Shown here: piece after piece, positions 27,384 through 40,300 of the stretch
Position numbering within the stretch: position 1 is the stretch's first letter
How the letters are laid out: the number at the start of each line of letters is the position of its first letter
Program-made: the position numbers and the translations under genes
DNA from: Onchocerca volvulus
Taxonomy: Eukaryota; Nematoda; Chromadorea; Rhabditida; Onchocercidae
DNA length: 64,000 bases
NCBI GenBank assembly: GCA_000499405.2
Contig: HG738138.1
Span: forward strand, 15,454,554-15,518,553
Reading direction: 5' to 3'
The notes under the pieces: model-generated
What the model was told of the DNA's origin: nothing
What the model saw: the letters and a program-made list of their open reading frames with translations, nothing else
Databases searched by the model: none

Positions 27384-28250
27384 GAAATATTATACACTAA
27401 GACTTTGCAGCGATTCATTTATTTGTTTAAATTTCCTTATAGCAGAAGTATTTCAAAAAAAGTAAAGATATTTTGCTTTTTGGTTTCTCAATTTTAAAAA
27501 ATTTTCTCAAACTCAAATAATTAAATTTTGAACAAGTTTTGAAAATTTTACCTATTAAAAATGAAATGAAAAATGTATTGATTAAGAAGAATTTGTGAAT
27601 TTTTTCACCAGAGCAAGTACAAAATAAAGAAACATCGAGAATTTCAAATTTATAAAAAATCCAAAAAAAATGATGATATCGGAAACAAGAAGCACCAATA
27701 ATAAACAAATCGGCAAGTGTCCGTTAGTAGAAATAAAATAAATAAAATTAAAAAAAGAGAAGTAATTTTGCTAAAGAAAATAAAAGAAAATTTAGAGCCA
27801 ACTTTGGCTAGACAGATACATGAAATATCCATAATAATTCTTTATGATATAAACAAAACATTTCGGGCAATTAAATTAATTTCAAGCATAATATATTGAA
27901 TAGTTTCAAAAGCATTTTCGCAATTTAATGGGAAGTTTATGAAAAAACAAAGTTGAAATTTGGCGAATATATAAATATGTCGATTTATTAGTTAAATTTA
28001 CTGCTTAGTTGATTTTTGATAATACCAAAGAGCAGCAGGAATACAATCATGTTCCGCATGTGTTATTTTGATTTTGGGCCAATTTTTAAATATCCATCGA
28101 TTTCCCAATATTTCATTTCAGTGAAGTTTTTGAGAATTATATAAGGAATAATATTCTAATTTTATTTTTTACCATAATTTAAAATGCTTAAAAACATTCG
28201 TTTTTTTTTTTTTTTTGGAATATAGATATAACGAAATAGTCAAAATCTTT
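27384..28250. other. 3' flank of the TRPV gene, nothing else recognised
   Basis: AT-rich sequence that probably includes the TRPV 3' UTR. No open frame with credible splice sites is visible. Confidence 0.5.
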
Positions 28251-28255
28251 TGCCT

Positions 28256-28552
28256 ACGCTGTACTTGCCACACAACATTTCAAATTTTTCACCGACTACT
28301 TTCAAACTTGAACACAACCTCGCATCCGAATAGGCGTATGTTTCTATATAGATGTACCTGCTTTTTTTTTTAACTTACCACACCTCTGACGGGTGTAAGT
28401 AAGTGAGCGGACTGAATTTATTGACAGCGTTTAAATTGTTCATTTTGATACGTTTCAAGCTCACCATTGATTTGAAATTTTGGAATAACGTTGCATTCGT
28501 ATAGGCGAGTATTTCTATAGAGATATACTTACTTTTTTTTCTACCTATCACA
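28256..28552 (+). repeat. Helitron-associated motif, copies B and C in tandem
   Basis: Copy B (28256-28370) and copy C (28447-28552) each read along the pattern CATnCGnATAGGCGnnT, then TTTCTATAnAGATnTAC. They are followed by poly-T and a (C/T)ACACCT(C/G)TGAC box. They match copy A at 10374 in the same orientation. Confidence 0.7.
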
Positions 28553-28562
28553 CCTGTGACAG

Positions 28563-29260
28563 GTTCAAATCGACGATGTAATATGCGCTGAAATACCCGA
28601 TGCTGACATCGATAAGAATTTGCATGAAGTTGTGACGAAAAACATGATGTTTGAACTCTGCAGTACACTGAATCCAAATCCACCATAATGATAGCGGAAA
28701 ATGTTCTAAGCGATATTCTCGAGCATTAGTTTCCAACACAATTGCAGGAATCGATGGATATTCTTTATACAGAAAAAGATCAGCAAAAGATGGTGGTAAA
28801 ACCATCTTCTACTGTAAATTAGCAAACAAACAAATGCGGAAAGGTGACATCGAAGTAGATAAGCAGCGGGTTGTTACATATTCGCCTTTGGTATTAAAAA
28901 CATACAAAGCGCACATAAACGTGGAATACTGATTCCGTTAAATCGATCGAATACATTTGCAAGCACTTGAATAAAGGTAGCTTTTGGCTTGCAGCCTGAG
29001 AGAAGTGATAGGAATGCGGTATTACATATCAATGAAATCGCACAGTATCAGGCTGGAAAATACATTAAGCAGCAATGAAGCTGTATGGCGTAAATTCGTT
29101 GATATTTATTTTCCATACATATATTTCCAGTTGCAATTCACTTAGCAATACATCTAGAAATGGACAACACGTTTCTTTCACACTGGAAATGTGTAACAAA
29201 TCACCTGAATCCACCGCATACAACGTTAACTGCTTTCTTCACATTATTTCAAAACTAGCT
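28563..29260 (+). pseudogene. Helitron replicase-side (Helitron-like N) domain, degenerate
   Basis: Fragments occur in the order expected for Helitron proteins. QIDDVICAEIPDADIDKNLH lies at 28566-28625, then EVVTKNMMFELCSTLNPNP. At ~28830 come VDKQRVVTYSPLVLKTYKAH and INVE, then KSIEYICKHLNKG at ~28940. NEIAQYQAGKYI follows at ~29030, SSNEAVWR at ~29070, and TTLTAFFTLF at ~29223. Frameshifts and stops break it repeatedly. The minus-strand frames over the same span are shadows. Together with the 10.8-11.5 kb remnant this shows two independent fossil insertions, each keeping a different part of the element. Confidence 0.85.
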
Positions 29261-29278
29261 GGAACCTTCCACTCTTTG

Positions 29279-29405
29279 CGTGTCCGGCTCCAGCTAGTTC
29301 TCCACCGATTGTTTTCAAATTCTAACGCAATCTTGTATTCGGATACTTTATCACTTTTATATAAATATACTTTTTTTCTCACGAGTCATGCCCGTGACAA
29401 CTAAA
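29279..29405 (+). repeat. Helitron-associated motif, copy D
   Basis: This diverged copy reads CCACCGATTGTTTTCAAATT, then TTGTATTCGGATA, then TTTTATATAAATATACTTTTT and a CCCGTGAC box. It lies downstream of the N-domain remnant in the same orientation as copies B and C. Confidence 0.6.
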
Positions 29406-30232
29406 AGTAAATGGAGAAAATTTTTTGATCCCGCCCTGCACCACGCCCTCATGAGTGTACTGAATTTTTCGATTCTGCTTTGCAAAATGTAAAGCATCAA
29501 TTTGCCAATATTTTATCAATACTAAATATTATAAAAAGAAGAAAAAATTCCAAAAACAAACATAATTTTCATTTTTTAATCTATACACCTATACATATTT
29601 TATCTATATAAATTTGCTCATATTTTGTCTTTTATTCATGAATTCCAAAAAAAAAGGAACAAAGTCTAAAATTTTGATACTTTCAACCTCACCAAAATTT
29701 AGACTTTAGCAAGCTGAATTTTAAAATTTGGAACAAATTTAGAAGCAAATGAATCTAAATTTTGTTTGAGAATTTGTTCCTAAATTAGAAGAGCTAATGA
29801 TGTAATTATAAATTAATTTATATTTGCTTAACACTTGTTCAATACTCTATTTGATTTTTCATCTTCATTTTCTATTTGACTTTTAAAATCATTCGCTATA
29901 AGCCACTTTATAGATTTCAACTTTTATTTCACATTTAAAATTTCAAACTTACGAGTAAAGGATAATATGCTAGCTTAAAGTTTAAATCTTTTTTTCTAAT
30001 TAGCACAAACGAATCACTTGCTAAGCTTTTGTTGAAAATAATGATTTCAAAATAGAGTTAAATTAATCTAAAAGTAATAAAATTAAGAGATCCTATTCTT
30101 CCGAGGATAAACCTAAGTAACAGAAGATTTTTTCTTGCCAAGTGAATTTCTATAAAATTTTCAAGGATTTAATCAGATATTTCGGGAAAAGATTAAATTG
30201 ATTATTAACTTAAATAGATTTTTGGAATTTGT
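29406..30232. other. Intergenic, nothing recognised
   Basis: AT-rich and without a supported frame. It contains a short near-palindromic block around 29665-29740 built from AAATTTAGACTTTAG-like words. Confidence 0.4.
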
Positions 30233-31798
30233 TTAAAACGTCATATTTCGCGAAATGCTTTCTCGGGAGCTCAATATTTTCAAGATAATATTCATCGATG
30301 TCATCTTATTCCATTTATGTGTTCGAGCAGAAATGGCAAGTTTTTCATCTACAGGATCAATTTCACCCAAAGTTGGTTCCATTCCTGCTCTTGCTAATAC
30401 CAAAATATATGAAGAAACATTACGAGAATTTGTGGTTCCTACTACTTCTTTTCTTGTAGATAGAGTATTACAAAAAAATGCTTCACAATCTTTTGGTCGC
30501 ACTCAATTAAGCTAGGAAAGTTGAAGTTGGATGAAATGAATGATTCATATAAATTGATTTAAAGAATGAAGCAACTTCTTCCCAAATTAAATAGTTTAGG
30601 TTTTGGTGGCTTAGGCTTGGATTTAAGTAATAACACCTTCGTTTGTTTGCTTTAAGCGTACGTTCAGATATCTGGATTCCATTTTTACCTCCTTCATCCA
30701 TACTACAACAATATCTAATTCTCGGCCGCTAAATGTGATAGGTAAGTCAGATTAATTATTGCAAAATAGCTACTTATTCGAATCAGTATAGTTACTTTAA
30801 AATAATACTACAGGATATGCTGCATCAAAAGTACAGCATAGGTTCCCGTTTGATTTTAAATTTTTAAATCTGATAACAATGAATATGAACCTTTTCACCA
30901 AGTTTTCGAGTTCACATCAAATTGTAATTAATTTTCATTAGTTATATTGATTACTGATCAATAAAGAATCGTACAGCTTATGATTTTTATTTTTCATTTA
31001 ATTTTCAGCATGCTGTATTTTGCGTTTCAAAACAAAATCAAAATTTTCTTTTCAGGCATATTAACGCATTATAGAAGATTTTATAAAAATTAATTCAAGT
31101 TCATTTAATTGAAAACTATTGTTGCAGGACTGAAATCTGTTAAATTTGAAAAAATGAATCTGAAATGCAGTCTTTCAAAATCATACTTCATCCTTCCACT
31201 CCCTCATTACATCCTAATAATTTAACAAATCTCTTCGTTCATACCGTAACAAAGTAGGGCTTCCTTTCATGCTGAAAATAATTAGCGACTAGTTTGTTAA
31301 TAAAAAATCGAAATTCCACAAATTTTAGTTCTCAAATTAGCCTGCAAGGAAATCGACAGCTCAATGCAGCACAGTTCATAAAGCGATAATATATAAAAAT
31401 ATACAAACTTACCATCTGTCTTGGATTTCAGCCAATATCTTGCATTTAGCAAAATGGTGGATAATTTTGGATTGCTCATCTATTTAAAGTTCTTATTTAA
31501 TGTTGACAATAATTGCATTTAAATCGGCCATCACATTTGGAATTCTGTGAAAAGCTAAGATGAAATGATAACAATGTCTCAGAATATCTTGTCGATGCTG
31601 GGCGTCGAATTGCGAATTTGCTCTGAATAATTTTAAATTGGAACTATCGTCTTTGTACTAGGATATAGGTCGCATAAAGCATTACTTAATTTTGAAAATT
31701 AAACGACGATTTGGATTGCGAATAATAAAATTCAAATGAAATTCGAAACTCCCAACCGTTTTTATGATGAAAAGATAGGAATAACGGTGGATGACTTC
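30233..31798 (-). other. Unresolved candidate coding region (minus strand favoured)
   Basis: Base composition is less AT-biased than the flanks, and several frames have gene-like splice borders. On the minus strand an open piece (31798-31686, ending HLNFIIRNPNRRLIFKI) joins across a 63-bp GTAATG...ATTCAG intron in matching phase. The next exon, 31622-31493, reads ANSQFDAQHRQDILRHCYHF, then ILAFHRIPNVMADLNAII, and stops. Further down are MSNPKLSTILLNARYWLK (31479-31413, GTAAGT donor) and an 89-codon frame (30501-30233) containing ARAGMEPTLGEIDPVDEK. The plus strand offers a competing chain (30333-30464, 30657-30741, 30814-30841, 31128-31143) with a perfect GTAAGT donor at 30742. I recognise no family on either strand and cannot decide between one gene, two genes or a pseudogene. 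Confidence 0.3.
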
Positions 31799-34313
31799 TC
31801 AACAAAATTTGACCATAACTCCAACCTCCCCTTAATTATTTCATTGTACATATTAAAATTCAATTTGAATGTCAAAATCAATATAGATTGAAAAATCAGC
31901 CTGGTGTGCAAAAGCGGCAAGAAATGCAATGAACATTTGGAATAAAACATACTGATTATTGCACCAGCCAACCGTGATGATTTAACCAATTCTTTGATAA
32001 TAGGCAAACACAGTAAAGGATACTTGAAATGATAATTTAAATTAATGCAATTATCCAAGATCTAAAATTGCTCGAAAAAAAAAATTCACTCGTATATTTA
32101 GGGATCAAGATGAAGATAATACAACGCTAAGAATCTCAATTATTATTTTTTCATTAAATACAATAGTCTCATAAGTATTCAATTCTAATTTTGGAGAAAT
32201 ATCAACAGATCTAATCAAGCACTCCAGAAAACACTTCCGGATTCACTAAAATCTGGGCTCTTCATGGAATCAGTAATATTTCACAACAGCGAGATTCGTT
32301 CCCATAAATTTAAATGAGTAAAGGAATTTGATAAGAAAACAATGTTGGACTTTTTCTCCCGAGAACAAGAATGAGGGTAAGCTTAATTTAGTAGCTGAAC
32401 TGAAACTATCACTGAAAAAAGTTCTAACATATACTTTATATAATCTTGCAACAATCTTGAATATGAGAATATTGTCGCCTATAAGGAAGAGAAATAAAGA
32501 GAGAGAAAGAAAAGCCACATATTTCCTTATCAAGTGATATAGTCTTAATTTATATCATGTTCAATCTAGCTTAGAATGGATGGATCTGTCCTAGATTTTT
32601 TTGAAAGTAGCTTGAAAATGATTAAATTGATTTATTTGCAAGACAAAGAGAATTGTTGAGAAAAACTGCCAAATTTTCTTTTCCATTTTTACAATGGAAA
32701 TCAAGTATAATATCACACAAGGTTAAGTAAAATGTTATATTGTTGGCTCAGAGCCTTACAGTCTTAGAATGATGCAAATTTTTTTTTATCGCCGCAATTA
32801 TTAGCAATATTTCATGGTTTACAGCTGTTCCAAACTAAACAGAACAGCAAATTGCACTACAATCAATATTTGGATTCAAAATGTACAAAGCTGTTACGTT
32901 ACGTGATATACAAATAATACGACAGAAAAAAAAAAAAAAAAAAAGAAAAGAGAAGCATAAAATCGGTTAGCTTCTACTGCAATCTGTAGTAATTTACACA
33001 TACTTATAATTCTAATTCCAGTTTCGCTAAAATCTGAAACACACAATTTATGCAAGTTTTAATAAGAAAATTACAACATACCCGAAAATATGATGCGTTC
33101 ATAAACATATAAATACAAAAATTTGTACGAGGAGATCAGCCTAAACTCTAACATAACTGCATGGGATGGAATTTTCAAGGAAAGGATGGAAGGGACGAAA
33201 CGAAACTATATAAGAGAAAAATATATTAAATAGGTTATGAGTGACAGTATTATATAAATTTCTCGGTTTCATATATATCATTTATATAAATTTGGTGAAT
33301 ATTTTAATTTCAGCAAAATTATCAATAAAAAATTTTATAAAAAACCTTCACAACTTCATATTTGTTAATATCCTGCTGACCATTCAAGCCATTGTTTATT
33401 TTTAACAATTAATGATACGATAATAGCGGAGAGCGAATAAAAGTAGCTTATGGGCAAAACAAAATTGTAGCAAAAAATCGTTAAGTAACAATTCATGAAA
33501 AAATTTTAAATCTGCAGCAGCTCGGCGAGTTTAGGATGACTGCAAAAATTTTCTGAGATTTCCCGAAACAAACCAAAACCCGAGATCCAGAAATAATTGT
33601 CAATCCCTGGTAATTTCTCATTTTCGTTCATACTAACATTTTAATATACTGAAATATGATGTAATGAGCGTTAATCACACTGATGGGGAAAAAACATAAA
33701 AATATAAAGAAAATGCTCTATTCTTGATAAGATCAAAAAAACTTTAATAATGCTGCAGCTATTACGGTTCATGGGATTAAACATACTGTACAAAATAATT
33801 AATAATGGAAATAAATTTAAATGCAACAGCTGCAAAAAGGCGAAAAAAACAAAAAGACTAAAGGTCAGTAAAAAAAAATTCATTAAAGTGGAAGATTTCA
33901 TAATGAAGCACCATAAAGCAAGGAATTATTCACAAATAAATCAGCCAAAATCATCATTCAATTAGTATTACAATCAATGCATTAAAAGATTCCGGAATTA
34001 GAAACTTCCCTAAATTTTCCAGCTGTCCTCAAGAATCTCAATGCACATTTCTATCCATCCTCAACTTATAATATCCTGCCGTTCTTCTATTAAAAAGTTT
34101 CTTAATCAAAAAGAAAATCAATAAAAGCTAGACTTCGAATATTGATTACGATAATCAATGAACTAAATGACATAATAACAAAAGTGAAATACATACATTA
34201 TTTTTAGGAATAGCATCAAAATAAATGAAATTTTTACAGCCTTCACGAATGTTTTTTAAAGTATGAAGAAATCACATGAAATAGGCGATGGATAGAAGAA
34301 CGGTAAGATATTT
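31799..34313. other. Intergenic / 3' flank of the ABCD4-like gene
   Basis: Mostly AT-rich. Scattered frames of 60-100 codons exist on both strands (for example 31762-32058 minus), but none has a recognisable motif or good splice borders. Upstream exons of the unresolved minus-strand candidate could lie here. Confidence 0.35.
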
Positions 34314-37300
34314 TTACATATTTTTCATGGAAAGATTGATAAAACTTGCAGTGCGACTGCTACTAATATTTGTTGAATCAATACCATTTAGCGTCCATTC
34401 ACCATGACCATTAAGATGCAATTCCATATCATGATATTGCTTTAAACAAAATCGATGTCCTATTGAAACATATGAGATGCGTTCCTGTAAAAAAGTTTTT
34501 TATAAAGATCAAGCATAAATGCATTTGTATTAAAAGCAAAACTATGACTTATAAGCTAAAAAGATGGATTCGAATAAGTTTCGTGATTTCAGAAATTACC
34601 TTCAAAATTTCTAAAAAGCTACAAAAAATTATCAGCTGAGAAGTGAAAAGAATTGCAGAATAGCATGAAATGTCATTGCAAAAATTGAAATTCATGAAAG
34701 ATATAAAACCTCTTTCATCAAGCGATACAGTGACATTTCCATTTCAAAACCAATAGCACTTGTAGCTTCATCCAAAAATGCTATTCGTGGTCGATGGTAG
34801 AGCACTCGACCTATTGAAAGTCTTTGCAATTCACCGGGTGACAATGTTTCAGACCTGAATTCAAAACCAATTCAAAATTCCAAAATCTGCATAATTTGAA
34901 AATGAAGATAAATTATAATTTTATTAAAAGTTTATAGCTAAAAAGAAAGAATTTATGAGGACAAAGACAAACAAAACCCAACGATTAGCTAGGCAGACGA
35001 CGAAGCATCAATTAATCATGGTAAAAGTTCTAGCATTCAAAATATATCAGATTATTGGGTCTACAATATAGAGTATGTCATGGTAAATTTATTTAAACAA
35101 CTGCAATCATGCAAATCACTCACCAGTCCCACTCTACTGGTGTATCTAAACCATTACATCGTTGCAACAAATGCTCCAGTTTAACCCATTCCAAAATTTG
35201 AGCTAAACGAGCTGCTTCTGAAAATTTGTCTTTGGATTAGGAAACAAATATTCCTCACATAATCATTAAATTTAAAATGAACGCTGCCAACCATCTCATC
35301 AACCATTACTAGAACCCGATCTCAGTGATCTTTTAAAGTAAGCTCGGAAAAATTTTCTTCTGAATTCTAGATTTTAGTGATGGCAATAACGCGCCTTTCT
35401 CAAGTGACAAAGCCTTCAATGGATAAACCAACTGCTGACGCAAACTACAGCCACTATTAGGGAAGTAAGTTTTCTGTGGTACAAAATATAACGTCGTCGG
35501 ACTCATTTTCCAATGTCTTTCGAGTTTTCCTGAAAACTTGGCATTCCAAAATTCTGCTTCAGTAATTCATCTTTTTTTTCTACTTGTAATATGCAATATA
35601 AAAACTACTGATTAAAATGAGAAACAAAAAACAAAATATATAAACCAATCCCAATTCATTTTTCTTCTGGGAAAAAAAAAAATTAATAATGCAGAATCGC
35701 TCTCTTAATCATTCAATGAAAGATAAAACAAAGAACTAACCAGTGACACATTTCCAAAGTCCAGCAAACACTCGTAGCAATGATGTTTTTCCAACGCTAC
35801 CATCACCAGTTATTAATAAGTTTTTGCCTTCGACAATTTGCAACGATAAGTCTGAAAATAATTTTAACCCTCGAAAGGAGAAAAAAAAAAAACTCCCTTA
35901 ATTCCCTTAATTTATCAGTACTTCGAAATGTCGAAATATGTTCACTGATCGTTCAAATTAATTCCAATTCTTATAACAAAACCATTCATCTCGAGATTTG
36001 CAACCTCATTAAATAAACCCGGAAATATCTTTCATTTTACTATCATCATAACTATCATCTAGTTAGCAGAATAAATTCACGAAGAAATTGTAGTCAATTT
36101 ACTCGACACGAGAGGTGCTGAAGAATCATTTGGAAAAGCGATAGTAACTGAATCAAGAGTCATCGCAATGCCATCATCAAGCCATTCCGGATCTTCTCTG
36201 TCACGATTTTCATCTGTCCTGAAATAACATTAGAATACAGTAAAACTAGAAATTAAGATCTAGTCGAATCAATCTAATTCATCATTCAAATACTCGATTC
36301 CATAATTCAAAAAACGTGCAATAAAAATCAAAAAAAAAAAAAAAATTACTATCCTCCATACAAAAAAAAAAACAATTTTACCGTTGCAAGAGAAATTCAA
36401 CTTCTTCATCGTCTGGTTCAAGTTCAAATAAGTGACCTTGTTTACCATACAATTCTTCAATCTGAATAATATTTTTTCCATAGTAATTATTTTAATTTAA
36501 TATTTTAAATGGTACGCATTGAGATGAATTATCTACCTCTGCATAATTTAAATAATTTTAAACTTGCATTAAAAAAGTTACGATAAAACCAGTTCAAAAA
36601 ACTTACCTTTCTCTCCGGGATTACATTCGGTTTTTCTGAATCTTCCAAAGCGATAACAACTACCGAGGATGGAACTGTAGATGGTGGGCGATCCATTTCA
36701 AGTCTATCAACATGTAACCTTACCAATTCTTCATACAATCCGATTATCCTGCAAGCAAATTTATTTAATTATATAACTAGATAACACTATATATTATCTA
36801 GGCAACATAAAATAAAGCAAACAAACATTCCGTAACTTACCGATGGGTTACACCAGCCATATCGCCAATCACTTCCGAAAGGGCATTTAAACGAGTGAAG
36901 CTGTAGATGAGATATAGGTAATAAAACGCATTCTGTAATAATACTGCGATAGTTTTTGAACATTTTCAACACAACAATGAAAAGAATTAAGCAAATTAAG
37001 ACTGAATACTCAATTCTGTCTGTCAGCCATAATCCATGTATAAATCTATTGGATGATCGCAAAGTCAGAATCTCATCTGATTAATATCTTCCTTAAAATT
37101 TCATTTTCATTCTATGATTTCCTAAAATTAAAAAAAAAAAAAACATTAATGTGAAAATGCAAATACAGTAAGTCGCAATGATATAAACACAGACAATCAA
37201 AAAAGGCAAAGAAAGAATTAGTTCATATCTATCATTTACCCGACTGATAATGCCGGAAAGTTCTATTCCGGACAAATCATCGTAATTATGTGTTAAGAAT

Positions 37301-40300
37301 ATCGGAATGGATATAATCAAATAACTCAACGTTCCACCAAAATAATCGAAAACGCTTGTTGCTACTGAAATCATGATTAACTAATCGCTTAAAATGTATT
37401 TCATTAATTAAATTATGAAAATTATAAAATCTGATGAGCATTAAAAATCTTGATTTCAAATAATTCTACAGGAAAATGAAAACTAGGGTTAAACCTAGAA
37501 ATAACTGATTCGAAAAGATATGTTCCGGATAATGCAGCACAGCTATGCGTGAAAATCGCCGGAAATAAATATAGCAGAACTGAATTACACAAAAATAATC
37601 GAAATACATGTCCAGAAATGATAAACTCATACTTACAGCTCAATGCAAAACGCCATTCGACTAGCTTGTTTTGTACTTTAATTAATGATTTTAATTTTTT
37701 GTTTGTCATAACATTTTCAATTAGTCCTGACTGATAAAACGCTATCGATTCAGCATTTGTACGAACTTCAACATGACGTAACCTTTAAAAAAAATTGATT
37801 ACAGCACCCTGACTATTGACAAAATTAATTCTTTCTAAAATTTATTTTTCGTTAATTCACTTGATCATCTCCTATTTTGAAAAATAATTTAAATTTTCAT
37901 TATAATCTGCTTTTCTGCTATTTCCTTCCTTTCTCAGGTAAAATTTTAAAAACGAAAGAGTCTGGATGTGAAGGATTTTCTGGAGTGTAAATAATTGCTC
38001 TTTGCATGCTTTTTCCTTGTGACTAACAAAATGCATAAATATTATGTGAAATAATTTTCACGAGTCCCAAATTTTTAAATATGTTACATATGGAAAGACT
38101 TCATTTATTACTACATGCATATCAAAATTTGAAATGACTCGTACTTTCCAAAAAAATTTTTTTTCATTAAATAAAAATCAACATCATTGGCGAGGTGATA
38201 TAAAAGGCGGAATAAATCACGTAACTTTTATATCTTTTCTTTTTTTTGTTTTGTTTTTTAAAATTCCTTAAGGCTATGATCAAAACTTGTGAAAAATCTA
38301 CCTGAAATCATCTTCCTTCTTCTCTTGCTCATTAACCAACAATACAATTGGAGAAAGCAAAAGTCGGTTGATCACAGTAGCTAACGCAAAATAGGCATAA
38401 ATTGTCAATGGCCCAAGATAGCCCGAACTAAAATACTTAATAATGAATACATATTTAATAACAATAATACACATAGCATGATTTTATTCCATACCATAAA
38501 TAAATAAGGAATGGAAAGCTAATAATAGAAGTGAAAAGATATTCGTCAAACAATTTTAAAGTGTAACGTTTTTCACACTCTTCTCTAATTTTCAAGAAAC
38601 CAACCAGCAACAGAAAAGTATTTTCTAATGCTATGTATCTCTTCAGGAATGGGGTAAGTTACAGCAATATCTTCTATGACAACAAAACACTTCGAAAATT
38701 TGTTTTCTTCAATATTTCACAAATTTGCATTTTATATTTTCTCAGTCATAAATATGCATTTCATACTTTCTCATTTCTTATACCTTCATCAAAGACTTAC
38801 TATTTATAAAATAATTGGGAAGTAACCTTTCATAGGTTAAGAAAGTATAATATCCGATAACAAAAGGGGCCATAAAAATGGGTGCAAATAATTCCTGCGC
38901 CAATAATTTTGTCGCTTTTTCAACATCTTGTGTCATACGTTGATCACTACAAAATGAATCACTTCAATGTATTAATATCATTATCAAATTATATTATTAT
39001 TATTATTGTCATTGTCGTCATTGTTATATTTTATTACTATTATTATCATTCTTAGCATCATTATCATTACTAGCATCATCATTCTTACTATTATTATTTA
39101 TTATTATTAATTATTATTAATTATTATTAATTATTATTAATTATTATTAATTATTATTAATTATTATTAATTATTATTAATTATTATTAATTATTATTAA
39201 TTATTATTATTATTATTATTATTAATTATCATTATTATTATTAATTATTATTATTACTATTAATTATTATCCTTATTATTAATTGTTATTATTATTATTA
39301 ATTATTATTATTGTTATTATTGCAGGCTTATAATAGATAAATTCTGATGCAAAATCTAATATCCAATTAAAAGTAACCTGCAATCAAGAAAAAAAAAAAC
39401 AAATTATAACACTGAAATCATCAGTTGAATTGTGAAAATTCGATTTGTCATCGTACAGTAAATGAGAAATATGAAAATACAAAGAAAAACAAACGGGTTA
39501 TCAAAATTATCATCGAGAACATTTAATCGATAATAGCCTTGTCGTTTAAAATACAATCGATGCAATGTAAATCCAGTAGTTTCGCGAAATTTTAAAAATA
39601 ACTGTGCTGCCATATATTTTATTGCTGATGATGTCTGAAAGAAATTACACTCGATGTTTTTGTCAGCATTTTAAGAACTTTGAATTGAATCTTGCAATTT
39701 TTAAAATGAAGAAAACCAGAATTAATAGAATAATACATGGGAGAATGGCAAAATAGCGTGCGATATCAACAAGTTGGGGTATCAGTTCATCAAAAGAGGA
39801 TTATAGTTTATTGGACTATTTTAATCAGCAATGACTGTAATGCCATTTGATCGATATTAGTGAACAAATGTGGAATAAATAAATATCAGATAAATATCAA
39901 ATAAATTTTCACTATTATATCATTTACAAACATTCAATTTCTAATCAAATTTCTAATAGAGAGAGAAATAATGGATATTTGTTGTTTTACAAAATACTGA
40001 CATAATGTGGGGAAAACATTCAATCAAAATGGTAAATAATGCGAATGTGAAGAGTGGATTATTTAATTCTTCAATCCATTCGGCATCGAATATTTTTCAC
40101 ATCGAATTTTTTATTACAATAGTTCTGATTAATTTTAGTACTGTAACCTTATCTGACATTGTTTTGCCATCATAAATTTAATCTCTGGAAGATATACATA
40201 AGTCGAATAAATTCATTTTATCATCAAATTACTATATATGGCATAATAGAAATTAGAAATTACTGACAACAGTGATAACTAAAAATTCAAAAAACGCTAT

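Noticed and set aside
28375..28805. Minus-strand frames of 85-103 codons
   Set aside because: Antisense shadows of the plus-strand Helitron domain, which matches the family in ordered blocks.
31480..31507. A 28-bp GTCAAC...AAATAG intron joining two minus-strand frames
   Set aside because: Too short for a nematode intron and both sites are weak. The upstream frame more simply ends at its own TAA (31493-31495).
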